The notes below the pieces were generated by a model. That model was not told the origin of the DNA. It did not search any database and saw only the letters and a list, made by a program, of their open reading frames with translations. DNA of 50,167 nt from Diplonema japonicum (taxonomy: Eukaryota; Euglenozoa; Diplonemea; Diplonemida; Diplonemidae). Where the stretch lies: assembly GCA_964019335.1 (NCBI GenBank), contig OZ025765.1:1-50167 (forward strand). Direction: 5' to 3'. Shown here in pieces: positions 28,624 to 39,400 of this stretch. Made by a program: the position numbers and the translations under genes. The stretch's first letter is position 1. Every line of letters begins with the position of its first letter.

Positions 28624-31600
28624 TGAAACGGTGCGTAGAGGCTGCCCAGCGACAGATTGAGGACCACCTTCGGAGGGGGCACGTAGGACAGCTTCCGCAG
28701 GTGACCCACAATACCCTGAAGAACGCCAATGCAAGGTGCGTGAAGCTAGGTATTGACTGCGCCGTACCCATGCACGGCTCCTTGGAGAGCACAGAGGAAG
28801 CTATCGCTGAAGTGCGTGACGTGGCGGGGAGACAGATTGCCGCGCTCTGCACGGAACAGAAGTGTAGCCGGGCTGAGGCCTACGAGAGAACGATTGTCTC
28901 GAACCTGGACGAGGGTAGGAGGCACCTCACGGCGCTGCTGCGGGGAACGCAATGCGAGAGGTCTGTGGCGGTGGACGCTGGGGACGGTGTGACGGCGGAC
29001 CCACAAGAAATGGACGAGGTGTTCAGGGAGGCGTGGAAAGGGATCTTCTGCTCGGAAAGACGAGAACCGCATTTCTCCGATTTCAGGAAAAAGTACGAGG
29101 AACACATACAGCACCAGGAAATGCCGAGGTCAGAGATTACGGGGAGGCTGCTCCAGGAGGTGCTGAGCCGCAAGCGTCCTAGGGGCGCGTGTGGGGTCGA
29201 CGGATGGCGCAACGCAGAGCTGAAGAGGCTGCCCAGGTGGGTATTGGACGGACTGGCAGACCTGTTTAACCTGATCGAGAGGGAGGGGAGGTGGCCGGAA
29301 GCCATGTGTACGGCCCTGGTGTCGCTAATACCGAAGGGGGCAGGCCTCGGCCCCTTGGACCACAGGCCGATTACTGTCACCAGCGCGGTGTATCGACTGT
29401 GGGCATGCGCCAGGCTGAGGACGGTTCTCCCGTGGCAAGAACGGTGGATCTGCGAGAGACAGCACAGCTTTCGGAAGGGGCGGGGCACGGAGACGGCACT
29501 ACTGGACCTCCTAGCTCAGTATGAAGAGGCGATGTTAGAGGGTAAGGAGCTGGTGGGCGCGGCTCTGGATTTTGCGAAATGCTTCGACCTGGTACCGCAG
29601 CGGCTCACCTTCGAGCTAATGCGGAGCCTTGGGCTCGAGCCGGGAATTGCGTGCGCAATGGAGGGCATGTACTCACAGATCACGCGGCGGTTCAAGTACC
29701 CCTTTGGGGTGGGCGAAACCTTCAGAGTGACCAATGGGATCCTGCAAGGGTGTCCGCTGTCCGTGATCATGATCAATGCGCTCATTGCGGTCATGCTTAA
29801 GGCGCTGGAAGCCGGTGGAGACCTCGTGACGATAGCCTATGCGGACGACGCCTACATGCTGGCTAAGTTGCGGGAGGCACTACAAGCGGCGACGGACGGT
29901 GTCATGGAGTTCTGTACGGTAACGGGCATGGAGTTGAATTTTCGGAAGACGGTGGTCATCGGAAAGTGTATCATCCACGTCGGTAGTGAGGTGGACGGAA
30001 GAAGAAGGAAGGTAAGGCTCAACAAGGTCGACAAACATAAGGCTTTGGGAACTAGGCTGAACACGACAGCATGCGGCACGAGCTGGAACGACGCCGCGGT
30101 TACTGCAAGACAGAAGGTGGAAAGGCTGGCTTCGACCCAGCTCTCTTTTCAGAGGAAGGAGAGTCTCATCAGAACTCATATTATGCCGGGACTGCTATAC
30201 AGCTCGAGCTTCTCTCCGCCGAGTGACTGGAGTCTCAGTCAGCTTAAAGGCTCGATCGTGAAATGCCTGTGGGGCCCCCACTACAGAGGAAGATCTCCAG
30301 ACGTGGTACTGTCAATCCTGGCGCGAGCGCACCGGGTGGACCCGCTGTGTGCCGTAGTATACAGTGCTTTGATGATGCTGAGGAGGTGCTGGCTGAGGCA
30401 GGACGGGGCAATGGCAGCATGGACGCAGTTGGCACAGGCGTACGAAACTTCTGGGCAGGTGAGGCCGAGGGGGGTCGTGGGAAATGTGCTCCTGAGGTGG
30501 CTTCCGGCGATCGGATGGAAGTGGGAAAGGCTGGCAAGCTGGCACAGAGGAGAGAATCCTGGGCACGACCTCAGGGAGGCTCTGCGGAGGATGAGGACAT
30601 CGGGTATTGTGAAGGCGCGAAGCACGATGGCCGGGCTTGGGATGGGCGCGGCCCCTGCAACGAACGCTTACTGGATGAAGTGCAGCGCACGCAGACCGCT
30701 CGAAGCGTGGCGGGTGAGGAGGATAATCGCCGGGGCGGTGCCGTACCTCAGCCCGTATTCGAAACAAGTTTTACTCTCCCCTCCTGAAGAACCTGATGAG
30801 GAGGGAGGTGAGGGGAGCGAGGAAGAAGCCGACCACCTGGATAGGGGGAGGACGGACAAAGCAGCGGGAACGCTCAATTGCGATGTCTGTGATGCTGCGA
30901 AGGGCAGCACAGTTAGGTTGCTGCGACACCAGCTTTGGGAGTGCGAGGTCGCATTGGAGGTGCAGAAGAAGGAGGTATATAACGGTCTGGTCAGGAGCGA
31001 AAGGTGGCCGGTCTGTTTGGAGCTGCACGGGATTCTCCCGAGGAAGGTCGTGTTCCGCGGTTTGGAGAGGCTGCAGAGGTATTTGGCAGAGGTGGTGAGG
31101 CGCAGGGACGATGCTCTGGCGGTGAAGCGGTTCGCGGTTGAGAAGGAACCGCCGTGGGTGGTGACGACTCAAGGAAGGCGTTTCGAGGCGCCAAAGGTTG
31201 TGGAACTGTACAAGCTCAAGCTGACCCCGCAGCTCAGGGAGTATGGTGATCAGGTGCTGAGATGGCTGGCTGCGCTGCGGTGGGCGGAGGAGGGAACGTC
31301 CGTGTCGGCGATCGAGCTGGCGATTGACTTCGAGTGCTACACGAAGAAGACGCTGGGGGTTAACATCAACACGACGATTGACATCGACAAGAAGGCGGTG
31401 AGGATCAAGCGGATCCTGGATACGCTGCAAGCGACATGGATGAGGGAGAAGAGGAGACGCGCTTTTCCGGCGCAGTCATGCAAGAACGTGAGATCACTAC
31501 GATCCATTGGCCGCGACCACGTCGTTGGCTTTGATAGGAGGGCCCTGTTGGCATCGGGGCTGACGGCGACCAAGCTGAAAGGACTGAGAGAAGATTACCG

Positions 31601-31688
31601 GAAAGAAAGGATTGGAAGATATAAACGACAGCTAGGCACTACGGTGGGTAGCAGGGAACGACCCCAAAAGGGGAGCATCATAAGGTAG
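28624..31688 (+). CDS. LINE reverse transcriptase part with C-terminal zinc motif
   Basis: This frame continues the endonuclease ORF, offset by -1. RT motifs: a SLIPKG region, RPITVTSAVYRLWA, ALDFAKCFD, GILQGCPLS and the catalytic AYADDAYML near 29836. A thumb-like region follows. A CX2CX12HX4C motif (CDVCDA...RHQLWEC, near 30880-30945) is typical of LINE C-termini. The protein ends PQKGSIIR. There is no natural ATG at the frame start, so the copy is probably inactive unless ribosomes shift -1 at the duplication. It synthesises DNA from the element RNA at the nicked target. Confidence 0.85.
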
Positions 31689-31720
31689 GCACGCCACCGC
31701 GGCGGGCCGTTGCTAACCAC

Positions 31721-31818
31721 TTCGTTCCTATCATAGTGAATTTGTATTTTTAGGGGTAAGTTTTCCTTTTACAACAAAAGAAAAAAAAAATAGCAAGAAA
31801 CAACAATTTTTGTCTAAA
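31721..31818. other. LINE 3' flank
   Basis: Short AT-rich non-coding stretch after the LINE tail. Confidence 0.4.
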
Positions 31819-31983
31819 GTATTGGGTTGTTAGAGCAACCCTTGCCGCTTGGGCTCAAGGGGTGGGGTGGGGTGGGGTGGGGGTGTTTTGTAGTTAACGT
31901 TTCTTTGTTCTTTTTCACGCCTTCCTGTAAACGGAGTGCCTGTAGGCATAGCCGCACTTCTGGGAGGAGTTCCCGGTGTAGGA
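31819..31983 (-). repeat. Inverted fragment of astacin copy 1 3' end
   Basis: On the minus strand, 31891-31983 matches the last codons and early 3' UTR of astacin copy 1 (24612-24699, including the stop and CAAAGAAACGTTAACT). The stretch 31819-31855 matches its downstream flank 24925-24960. The 220 bp between are missing and replaced by a GGGGT-rich tract at 31857-31885. The UTR bases match copy 1, not copy 2. Confidence 0.85.
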
Positions 31984-32037
31984 GTTATCCACGTTTGTCA
32001 CACGCTCGCCTACGAGCTGATGGAAAAAAAGAAGAAG

Positions 32038-32068
<31 letters not shown>

Positions 32069-32110
32069 AAAGAGTAGAGCTCAGGTCTACTCAACCGACT
32101 CTGCCCATTC

Positions 32111-32132
32111 CCCCCTTTTTTTTCTTTTTCAG
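32111..32132 (+). promoter_or_regulatory. Candidate trans-splice acceptor for the gene at 32209
   Basis: A C/T tract ends in TTTTTCAG at 32132, 77 nt upstream of the ATG. A second AG lies at 32164-32165. Assigned by context only. Confidence 0.35.
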
Positions 32133-32208
32133 TTCTTTGGTCTCCACTAATTTCTTTTGTTATCAGGGGGTTTTATTTCTTCTATAAAAAGAAGTATCCA
32201 AGAAGACC

Positions 32209-32898
32209 ATGTCGGTCACCCTTCACGCAAGGTTGCCCAACGGCAGAATGCTGAGCCAGGATGCGTGTGCCAACGAGACGGTGGGCGAAGTGAAAGTTCG
32301 GATTGCATCGTGTGCCGATCTCGATCCCGGCAGCTTCAGCTTGTCCCTCGAAGGGGAGGAGCTGGACGACGGTGGCAAGGTGACCGCACAGCCTTTGCGA
32401 GACGGGAGCGAGGTGGTGGTGGTTCTGCACAAGAAAGCCGCGGCCTTGGCAGACCTGACCAGGATGGGCTGGGGTGGGAAAACCATCAAAGATTTGCTAG
32501 CACAGATCACACATCCAGGCACAGACCTGACAGCAAAGGACAATGAGTACGCTGTGGTTCTTGCGGCCATGGAGGCAGCGGGACTGCTGACGTGCGAGGG
32601 AGTGGAGGCCTCTCTTATGCCTTTTTTGCTGCTAGCTTCTGCAAACGGGTTTGTGAAGACCGTATCTGTTCTGCTCGCAAAGCAGCTTGTTGACGTAAAC
32701 CACCAGCTTGAAGCAGGGAGCAAGCGCACAGCTCTGCACATGGCCGCCGCCGCAGGAAGGGACAACATCGCGAAGCTTCTACTGCAGCACAACGCCGACC
32801 CTTCCCTGCGAAACATCTTCGGTGAGACCGCTCTCGACTTCGCGAAAGCCAAGGGCCATGCCGCAATTGTTCGCTTGCTTGAAAACCACTCCCCATGA
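32209..32898 (+). CDS. Ubiquitin-like/ankyrin protein, middle paralog
   Basis: The 229-residue protein starts MSVTLHARLPNGRML. The ubiquitin-like domain (about 1-75) includes TVGEVKVRIASCADLDPGSFSLSLEGEEL, close in layout to TVKEMVAKAADLSADNFSLTFEGEEV of the 11599 protein. The linker domain (MGWGGKTIKDLLAQI ... AAMEAAGLL) is also shared with that protein and is missing from the short paralog. Two or three ankyrin repeats end the protein (RTALHMAAAAGRDNIAKLLL, ETALDFAKAKGHAAIVRLL). A likely adaptor protein; the partner is unknown. Confidence 0.82.
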   Translation: MSVTLHARLPNGRMLSQDACANETVGEVKVRIASCADLDPGSFSLSLEGEELDDGGKVTAQPLRDGSEVVVVLHKKAAALADLTRMGWGGKTIKDLLAQITHPGTDLTAKDNEYAVVLAAMEAAGLLTCEGVEASLMPFLLLASANGFVKTVSVLLAKQLVDVNHQLEAGSKRTALHMAAAAGRDNIAKLLLQHNADPSLRNIFGETALDFAKAKGHAAIVRLLENHSP

Positions 32899-33435
32899 TG
32901 GGGGGGGGGGGGGGTGGAATGTACTTTCTTCTATGTCCTCTTCGTTTTCCTTTTATTTTTTCTCCCCCCTCACTTCACTAACAGGTTCACGAAATGAATC
33001 CTTCTGGCGGAGCTTACTTCTCCATCCTCCAACATCTGCACCGAGGGGAATCTTAGAAAGAAAACTGCACTGTGAAGGAGACAGGCAGGAGGGCTTCGAA
33101 GCCCTGCAGCAAGCGCAACACAGCTTCGAGCCCTTCCTGATTGCGACAAGCTGCCGTTCTTGACTAATTTGCTCCTCCACCATCTTCCTGTGTTTTATGT
33201 GAAGAGTATGCCCAGCAGAATGTGGGGTTTTCTTTTCTCGTTCTTAGCATTAAAAAGCTCTTGTGATTACACCAGCCCCTTTCGGACGGCTGGCTTTATT
33301 TGTTAGGGTGGTCCTCAAGTGGAATTTGCCCTTAAACATCGCCTTTGTTTTCCACTTTATTTTCTGTCCTTTATTTCCCATCGAAAGTCATATAAACAGG
33401 TTTTACCTTTCTCTCCTCAACAAGAAGAGAAAAAG
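32899..33435. other. Intergenic before astacin copy 2
   Basis: No supported gene. Starts with a G run at 32901-32913. The block at about 33303-33350 resembles the 3' flank of astacin copy 1. Pyrimidine tracts ending in CAG (33399) or CAAG (33424) are possible splice acceptors. Confidence 0.45.
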
Positions 33436-36400
33436 ATGACGCTGGCTGCCGTGCTGGCGCTCGCCGTGGCTGGGCTTCCCACCATGGAGCACTACAAGTA
33501 CTCGCTGAGCGCGGGGGGCGACATCCAGCTTCCGTTGGAGGGGGAGGAGGAGCAGTTCTCGCGGGCTGCAGCGACGTTGGGGGCCACGCCGTTCACGTCG
33601 ACGCAGCTGCTGTGGCCGAACGGACACGCTCACTACTATGTGGAGACAGCGAAGACGAACGCGGGGAACGCTGCTGACTACTTCCTGCAGAGTGGGGACA
33701 GCAGGATCACGGCGGCTGTCGCACACTGGGAGACGCACACCTGCATCAGGTTCACGAAGTGCAGGTCGTATGCAAGCTGCCCGAAGCCCTTCATGTACTT
33801 CATCTCCGACAAAAGTCAGTGCAACTCGTTCGTCGGGGTGCACTACACGCAGGTGAACCAGATCAACCTGCAGAAAGGCTGCTCCGTTGGTTCGACCATC
33901 CACGAGATCGGGCACGCCCTCGGCCTCGCCCACGAGCAGTCCCGAAACGACCGAGACCAGTACGTTTATGTGGACTTCAACCAGATCAAGTCGACCCCCT
34001 TCGACTTCAGGCCGAACTTCTACAAATCGGGTACGAACGGGCGCGACATCGGCAGCTACGACTACAGGAGCATCATGCACTACGGGCCGACAGGCTTCGC
34101 CAAGGAATCGCTCCCGACGATCGTCTCCCCGCAACCGATCGGGCAGAGGTCGGCCCTGTCTGAGGGAGACATCGCGATGATCCACTTCATGTACAACCGT
34201 TGCAAGAGCACCTTCTCGAAGCCGATCTGCTCCGTGTCCCTTGGCACCGCGACCCGCCACGTCATCCCACACTCCAAACCCTTCACGGTGGAGTTCAATG
34301 CGCTCTACGGATCGGGCATGACCGTGAGCTACGGTGGCGCGATGGCACCCCCTGCAAACAAGCTGTCGTACAGCAAGTCGTCTGGGTCTAGCCTCGGGAA
34401 GGTGGGGAACACGAAAGTGACCTTCACGCCTGCCCAAGCACAGCAGGGACAGGACTACACGATGCGAGCGACCTTCACTGGGAGCGACGGCAAGGCGGAG
34501 ACGTGCAGCGTGGACGTCACTGTGGCGGACTCCGACACGGTTTGCTTCGGGGTGGCCTCGACAGATCCGAAGGTCTGCTCGGGGAGGGGGACCTGCGGGA
34601 CGGACCTCCTCGCCCCCTGCACCTGCGACGGGGCGTACGGTGGGCTTCAGTGCTTCGGCTACGCGAACTGCCCTGACAACCAGCTCCTCTCCTTCGATGA
34701 AGATGTTGGCAGTGTGAACAACTTTGGGGACATCGGGGTCGAGGTTGGCTTCGCAGCGAAGGGTGGCGGCTCCCTGCGCGTCGGTGTCGTCGGAGACCTT
34801 TCTGCCAACGGGCAGGGGCAGCTCACCCTCACCAAGAGCGCTAAACCTGAACGCATCACCTTCTACATGTCGAAGTTCGCCGACCCCACGTCCTCACCCT
34901 CGATCTACTTTCGAGACAAGGCGTCTGGGTCGATCTGCTTCTTCACAGGGATCAACAACGGGGCGTGGCACCTCAACTTCGCCTCCATCAGTGCCGCCAC
35001 CACCCCGAAGACCTTCTTCTTCTTCGACATCCAAGTTGACTGGGCGGCTTCGAAGGTTAGCGTTTCCGTTGACGGGAAGCAGGAGGTGAAGGACAAGTCC
35101 TTTTACCACACTTGCGACACTGGGCTGGACTACATCCTCATGTTCAAGGGAGGGTACTACGATGAGTTCCACTTGTGGTGCACGAGCTACCTGCAGACGA
35201 GTGGTTCCCTCATCGAAGGGATCACGCAGGAGGGTCTCCGGGCAGGGGGTGCGACACTGACCCTGACGCTCGTTGGTGACCACGACGAGTGGGTGAACAC
35301 CGCGGCCACGAAGCAGAAGGTTGTGGCGTCGATGGAGGCGAGCTTCCCGAACGCTGCTGGGTGGAACGCGCTCGAGTCGACGATGCTGGACACCTCTCTG
35401 GTCTCTGTCTCCGGAGCGGTGCTGACGATCGGTCCCCTGCGCCCCGCCCCGACCTTCTCCATCGAGGGGTCTGAGACGGTGTCCATCGGGTTCACGGCTG
35501 ACATGTTCACGAGCGGCACCCCTCCTGCATACTCCAGGGATGAGGCTTCTTTCCTCATCCCTGGCGACTGCACCTCGGGTGTCTTCCTCCCCTTCGACAG
35601 CCTCTCTGACGAGTCTTCCTCGGTCGTTGAGGTCAGCACGTCAGTGAAGAAAGAGGGAGCCGGGTCCCTCACTTGGACAGACTACCGTTACGTGTACGAC
35701 ATCCCGGTCGGTGGCATCCGCCCCCCCACCGCAAGCTTCTATGGAAGGGTTGGTAGTTCAGCATCCAGACTGTACTTCACGATGAAAGATTCTTCCGGAC
35801 AGGAACTTTCCATGATCTTCAACAACAACGGGCAAATCGTCTTCAACACCGGGACTTGGAACTTCCTCTCAGTCACCATCAACCCCAGCAACTGGTACCT
35901 CGTGGAGTTCGAGTTCAATTGGGCAACGAACAAGGTAAAGGTGAAGGTTGGTGGGCAGCAGAAGTTCTCGGGCTCCTTCCCGAGCACTTTCAAGAACATT
36001 GCCACGCTGCGCCTGAGTTCCACCACCTCCTCCACCGGGGTGTACATCGACTCCATCCGCTTCACCTGTCCTGTGAGGGAGCCCCTCTTCGACGTGTCCC
36101 CCTCCTGCCCTGTCCCTGGGGAGGACGCGCCAGTCTTCCACATCTACCAGGCCTCCGACGCGCTGTCCCCCTCTGACCACCTTGCCATCGTGCCCGCGAC
36201 CGCCACGGACTGCTCCTCTGCTGATGTGCAGTGCTCTGCCCTCGACGCCTGCTCGAGCTCTGTCGGGTCGCTTGTGCAGGTGGGTGGTGGTGCCACCGAG
36301 TGGAGCCCTGGAACCCTCCCCTCCCTGAGCCCTCAGACAGAGTACAAGATGTGCTACTACCCTTCCAGCCACGGGAGCTACATCATGCTCGACAGTACTT

Positions 36401-39400
36401 TCACGACCTGTGGGTCTGCTGAGCCGACTTCTGCTCCTGACACAGATGCTCCTGACACAGATGCTCCCGACACAGATGCTCCTGACACGGATGCTCCTGA
36501 CACTGATGCTCCTGACACTGATGCTCCTGACACCGATGCTCCTGACACTGATGCTCCCGACACGGATGCTCCTGACACTGATGCTCCTGACACTGATGCT
36601 CCTGACACTGATGCTCCCGACACGGATGCTCCTGACACTGATGCTCCTGACACCGATGCTCCTGACACCGCCGAGCCAACTTCTGCGCCTGACACGGATG
36701 CTCCCGACACCGCCGAGCCAACTTCCGCTCCCGACACGGATGCTCCTGACACCGCCGAGCCAACTTCTGCGCCTGACACCGATGCTCCCGACACCGCCGA
36801 GCCAACTTCCGCTCCCGACACAGATGCTCCCGACACCGCCGAGCCAACTTCTGCGCCTGACACCGATGCTCCCGACACCGCCGAGCCAACTTCTGCGCCT
36901 GACACCGATGCTCCCGACACCGCCGAGCCAACTTCCGCTCCCGACACAGATGCTCCTGACACCGCCGAGCCAACTTCTGCGCCTGACACGGATGCTCCCG
37001 ACACCGCCGAGCCAACTTCCGCTCCCGACACGGATGCTCCTGACACCGCCGAGCCAACTTCTGCGCCTGACACCGATGCTCCCGACACCGCCGAGCCAAC
37101 TTCCGCTCCCGACACAGATGCTCCCGACACCGCCGAGCCAACTTCTGCGCCTGACACCGATGCTCCTGACACCGCCGAGCCAACTTCTGCGCCTGACACG
37201 GATGCTCCCGACACCGCCGAGCCAACTTCTGCGCCTGACACCGATGCTCCCGACACCGCCGAGCCAACTTCCGCTCCCGACACGGATGCTCCTGACACCG
37301 CCGAGCCAACTTCTGCGCCTGACACCGATGCTCCTGACACCGCCGAGCCAACTTCCGCTCCCGACACAGATGCTCCCGACACCGCCGAGCCAACTTCTGC
37401 GCCTGACACCGATGCTCCTGACACCGCCGAGCCAACTTCTGCGCCTGACACGGATGCTCCCGACACCGCCGAGCCAACTTCTGCGCCTGACACCGATGCT
37501 CCCGACACCGCCGAGCCAACTTCCGCTCCCGACACGGATGCTCCTGACACCGCCGAGCCAACTTCTGCGCCTGACACCGATGCTCCCGACACCGCCGAGC
37601 CAACTTCCGCTCCCGACACAGATGCTCCCGACACCGCCGAGCCAACTTCTGCGCCTGACACCGATGCTCCCGACACCGCCGAGCCAACTTCCGCTCCCGA
37701 CACAGATGCTCCTGACACCGCCGAGCCAACTTCTGCGCCTGACACAGATGCTCCTGACACCGCCGAGCCAACTTCCGCTCCCGACACAGATGCTCCCGAC
37801 ACCGCCGAGCCAACTTCTGCGCCTGACACCGATGCTCCCGACACCGCCGAGCCAACTTCCGCTCCCGACACAGATGCTCCTGACACCGCCGAGCCAACTT
37901 CTGCGCCTGACACGGATGCTCCCGACACCGCCGAGCCAACTTCCGCTCCCGACACAGATGCTCCCGACACCGCCGAGCCAACTTCTGCGCCTGACACGGA
38001 TGCTCCCGACACCGCCGAGCCAACTTCCGCTCCCGACACAGATGCTCCTGACACCGCCGAGCCAACTTCTGCGCCTGACACAGATGCTCCCGACACCGCC
38101 GAGCCAACTTCCGCTCCCGACACAGATGCTCCCGACACCGCCGAGCCAACTTCTGCGCCTGACACGGATGCTCCTGACACCGGTGCTCCCGACACGGATG
38201 CTCCTGACACAGATGCTCCAGACACCGATGCTCCTGACACAAAAGCACCTGACACTGATGCTCCTGACACCGCCGAGCCAACTTCCGCACCTGACACACC
38301 TGCACCGAAGACACCCGCTCCGGACACGCCAGTGCCGATGGAGCCAGCAGCCCCAGTTGAGGTAGGGTGCTTCAGGGTGAGGTCCGGTGTGTTGAGCAAG
38401 GCGGTGTACAGGGGAGGGGGCAACACGGTGGACAAGTGTGCGACGCTCTGCAAGTTCCACGGGTACCGCTTCGCGGGCCTGAGGGGCAGCGAGTGCAAGT
38501 GCGGGGACAGCGTGGAGGCGGCGGAGAGGACGAAGACCTCTACTTGCGGGTGGAGGTGCAGCGGGAACAGCGGGGAGCGGTGTGGGGCGACGAACTTCCA
38601 GACTGTGTACCTGACGGACGGGTCGGTGTACGAGGCACCGAAGGCGACGTACGCGGGGTGCTACAAGGACGGGGCTGCGAGGGTGTTCCCTGTGCGAGCC
38701 TACTCCAGCAGTCTGAACACGGTGGCGGAGTGCACGTCGGTGTGCTTCCACAACGGGTACGCGGTTGCGGGGCTGCAGTACGGGAAGGAGTGCTGGTGCG
38801 GGAGGGAGCTGTCGAGTATGAAGAGGGTGCTCGACGAGGACTGCGATGTGCCCTGCACGGGGGAGGCAGGGGAGGCTTGCGGGGGGATCTACCGCAACAC
38901 CGTCTTCACGAGGGACCCGGACCTGGGGTGCTACATGGTGGACAAGGCGGCGAGGGTGCTGGACACGAGGGTTGCTGCGTGGTCGCCGTCGTCGCCGTCG
39001 TCGTCGTGTCCCGAGGAGTGCGCGACGCGCAACTTCAAGTACTCAGGAGAGGAGGAGAATGGGTCGGAGTGCTGGTGCGGAAACGGTCCGATCGACAAAA
39101 TGCCGAGGGTGGAATCCTGTACAGGGAGGGCAGCAGCAGCTGTAAGCCACACGGAAGGGGAGCTGCACAGGAAGATCGAGGCCTCGTTCCTGGGGTGCTT
39201 CAAGGACAAGGCTGGAGACAGGATGTTCCCCCTCCGCGCCTACGGGAGCAACTCGAACACGATCGAGGCGTGCACCGCTGTGTGCTTCCACAACGGGTAC
39301 AGGATGGCAGCCATGCAGAACGGGAAGGAGTGCTGGTGCGGACAGGAGGTCCCGTCGAGTGCTCAGATGGTGCGGGCGGACGACTGCTGGAGCAAGCGGT

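Larger units (their letters stand above)
27391..31720 (+). mobile_element. LINE with apurinic-like endonuclease and reverse transcriptase
   Basis: The element has two consecutive frames in the + direction. The 5' frame is open from a TAG at 27391. The 3' end includes CCAAAAGGGGAGCATC and CGCCACCGCGG...GGCCGTTG, a tail found again at 44391-44440. The protein C-terminus (QKGSIIR) also resembles the small ORF at 46739. No clear target-site duplication was found. An 8-bp tandem duplication breaks the single long frame. Confidence 0.85.

Noticed and set aside
36664-38175. Regular direct repeats suggesting a CRISPR array
   Set aside because: No unique spacers; the repeats are contiguous, coding and in a eukaryotic gene.
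35869-38751. Very long minus-strand frames (960, 706 and 637 codons) and a 651-codon + frame inside astacin copy 2
   Set aside because: They are shadows of the 42-bp and 15-bp coding repeats, whose length is a multiple of three and keeps every frame open. Only the protease frame has domains.
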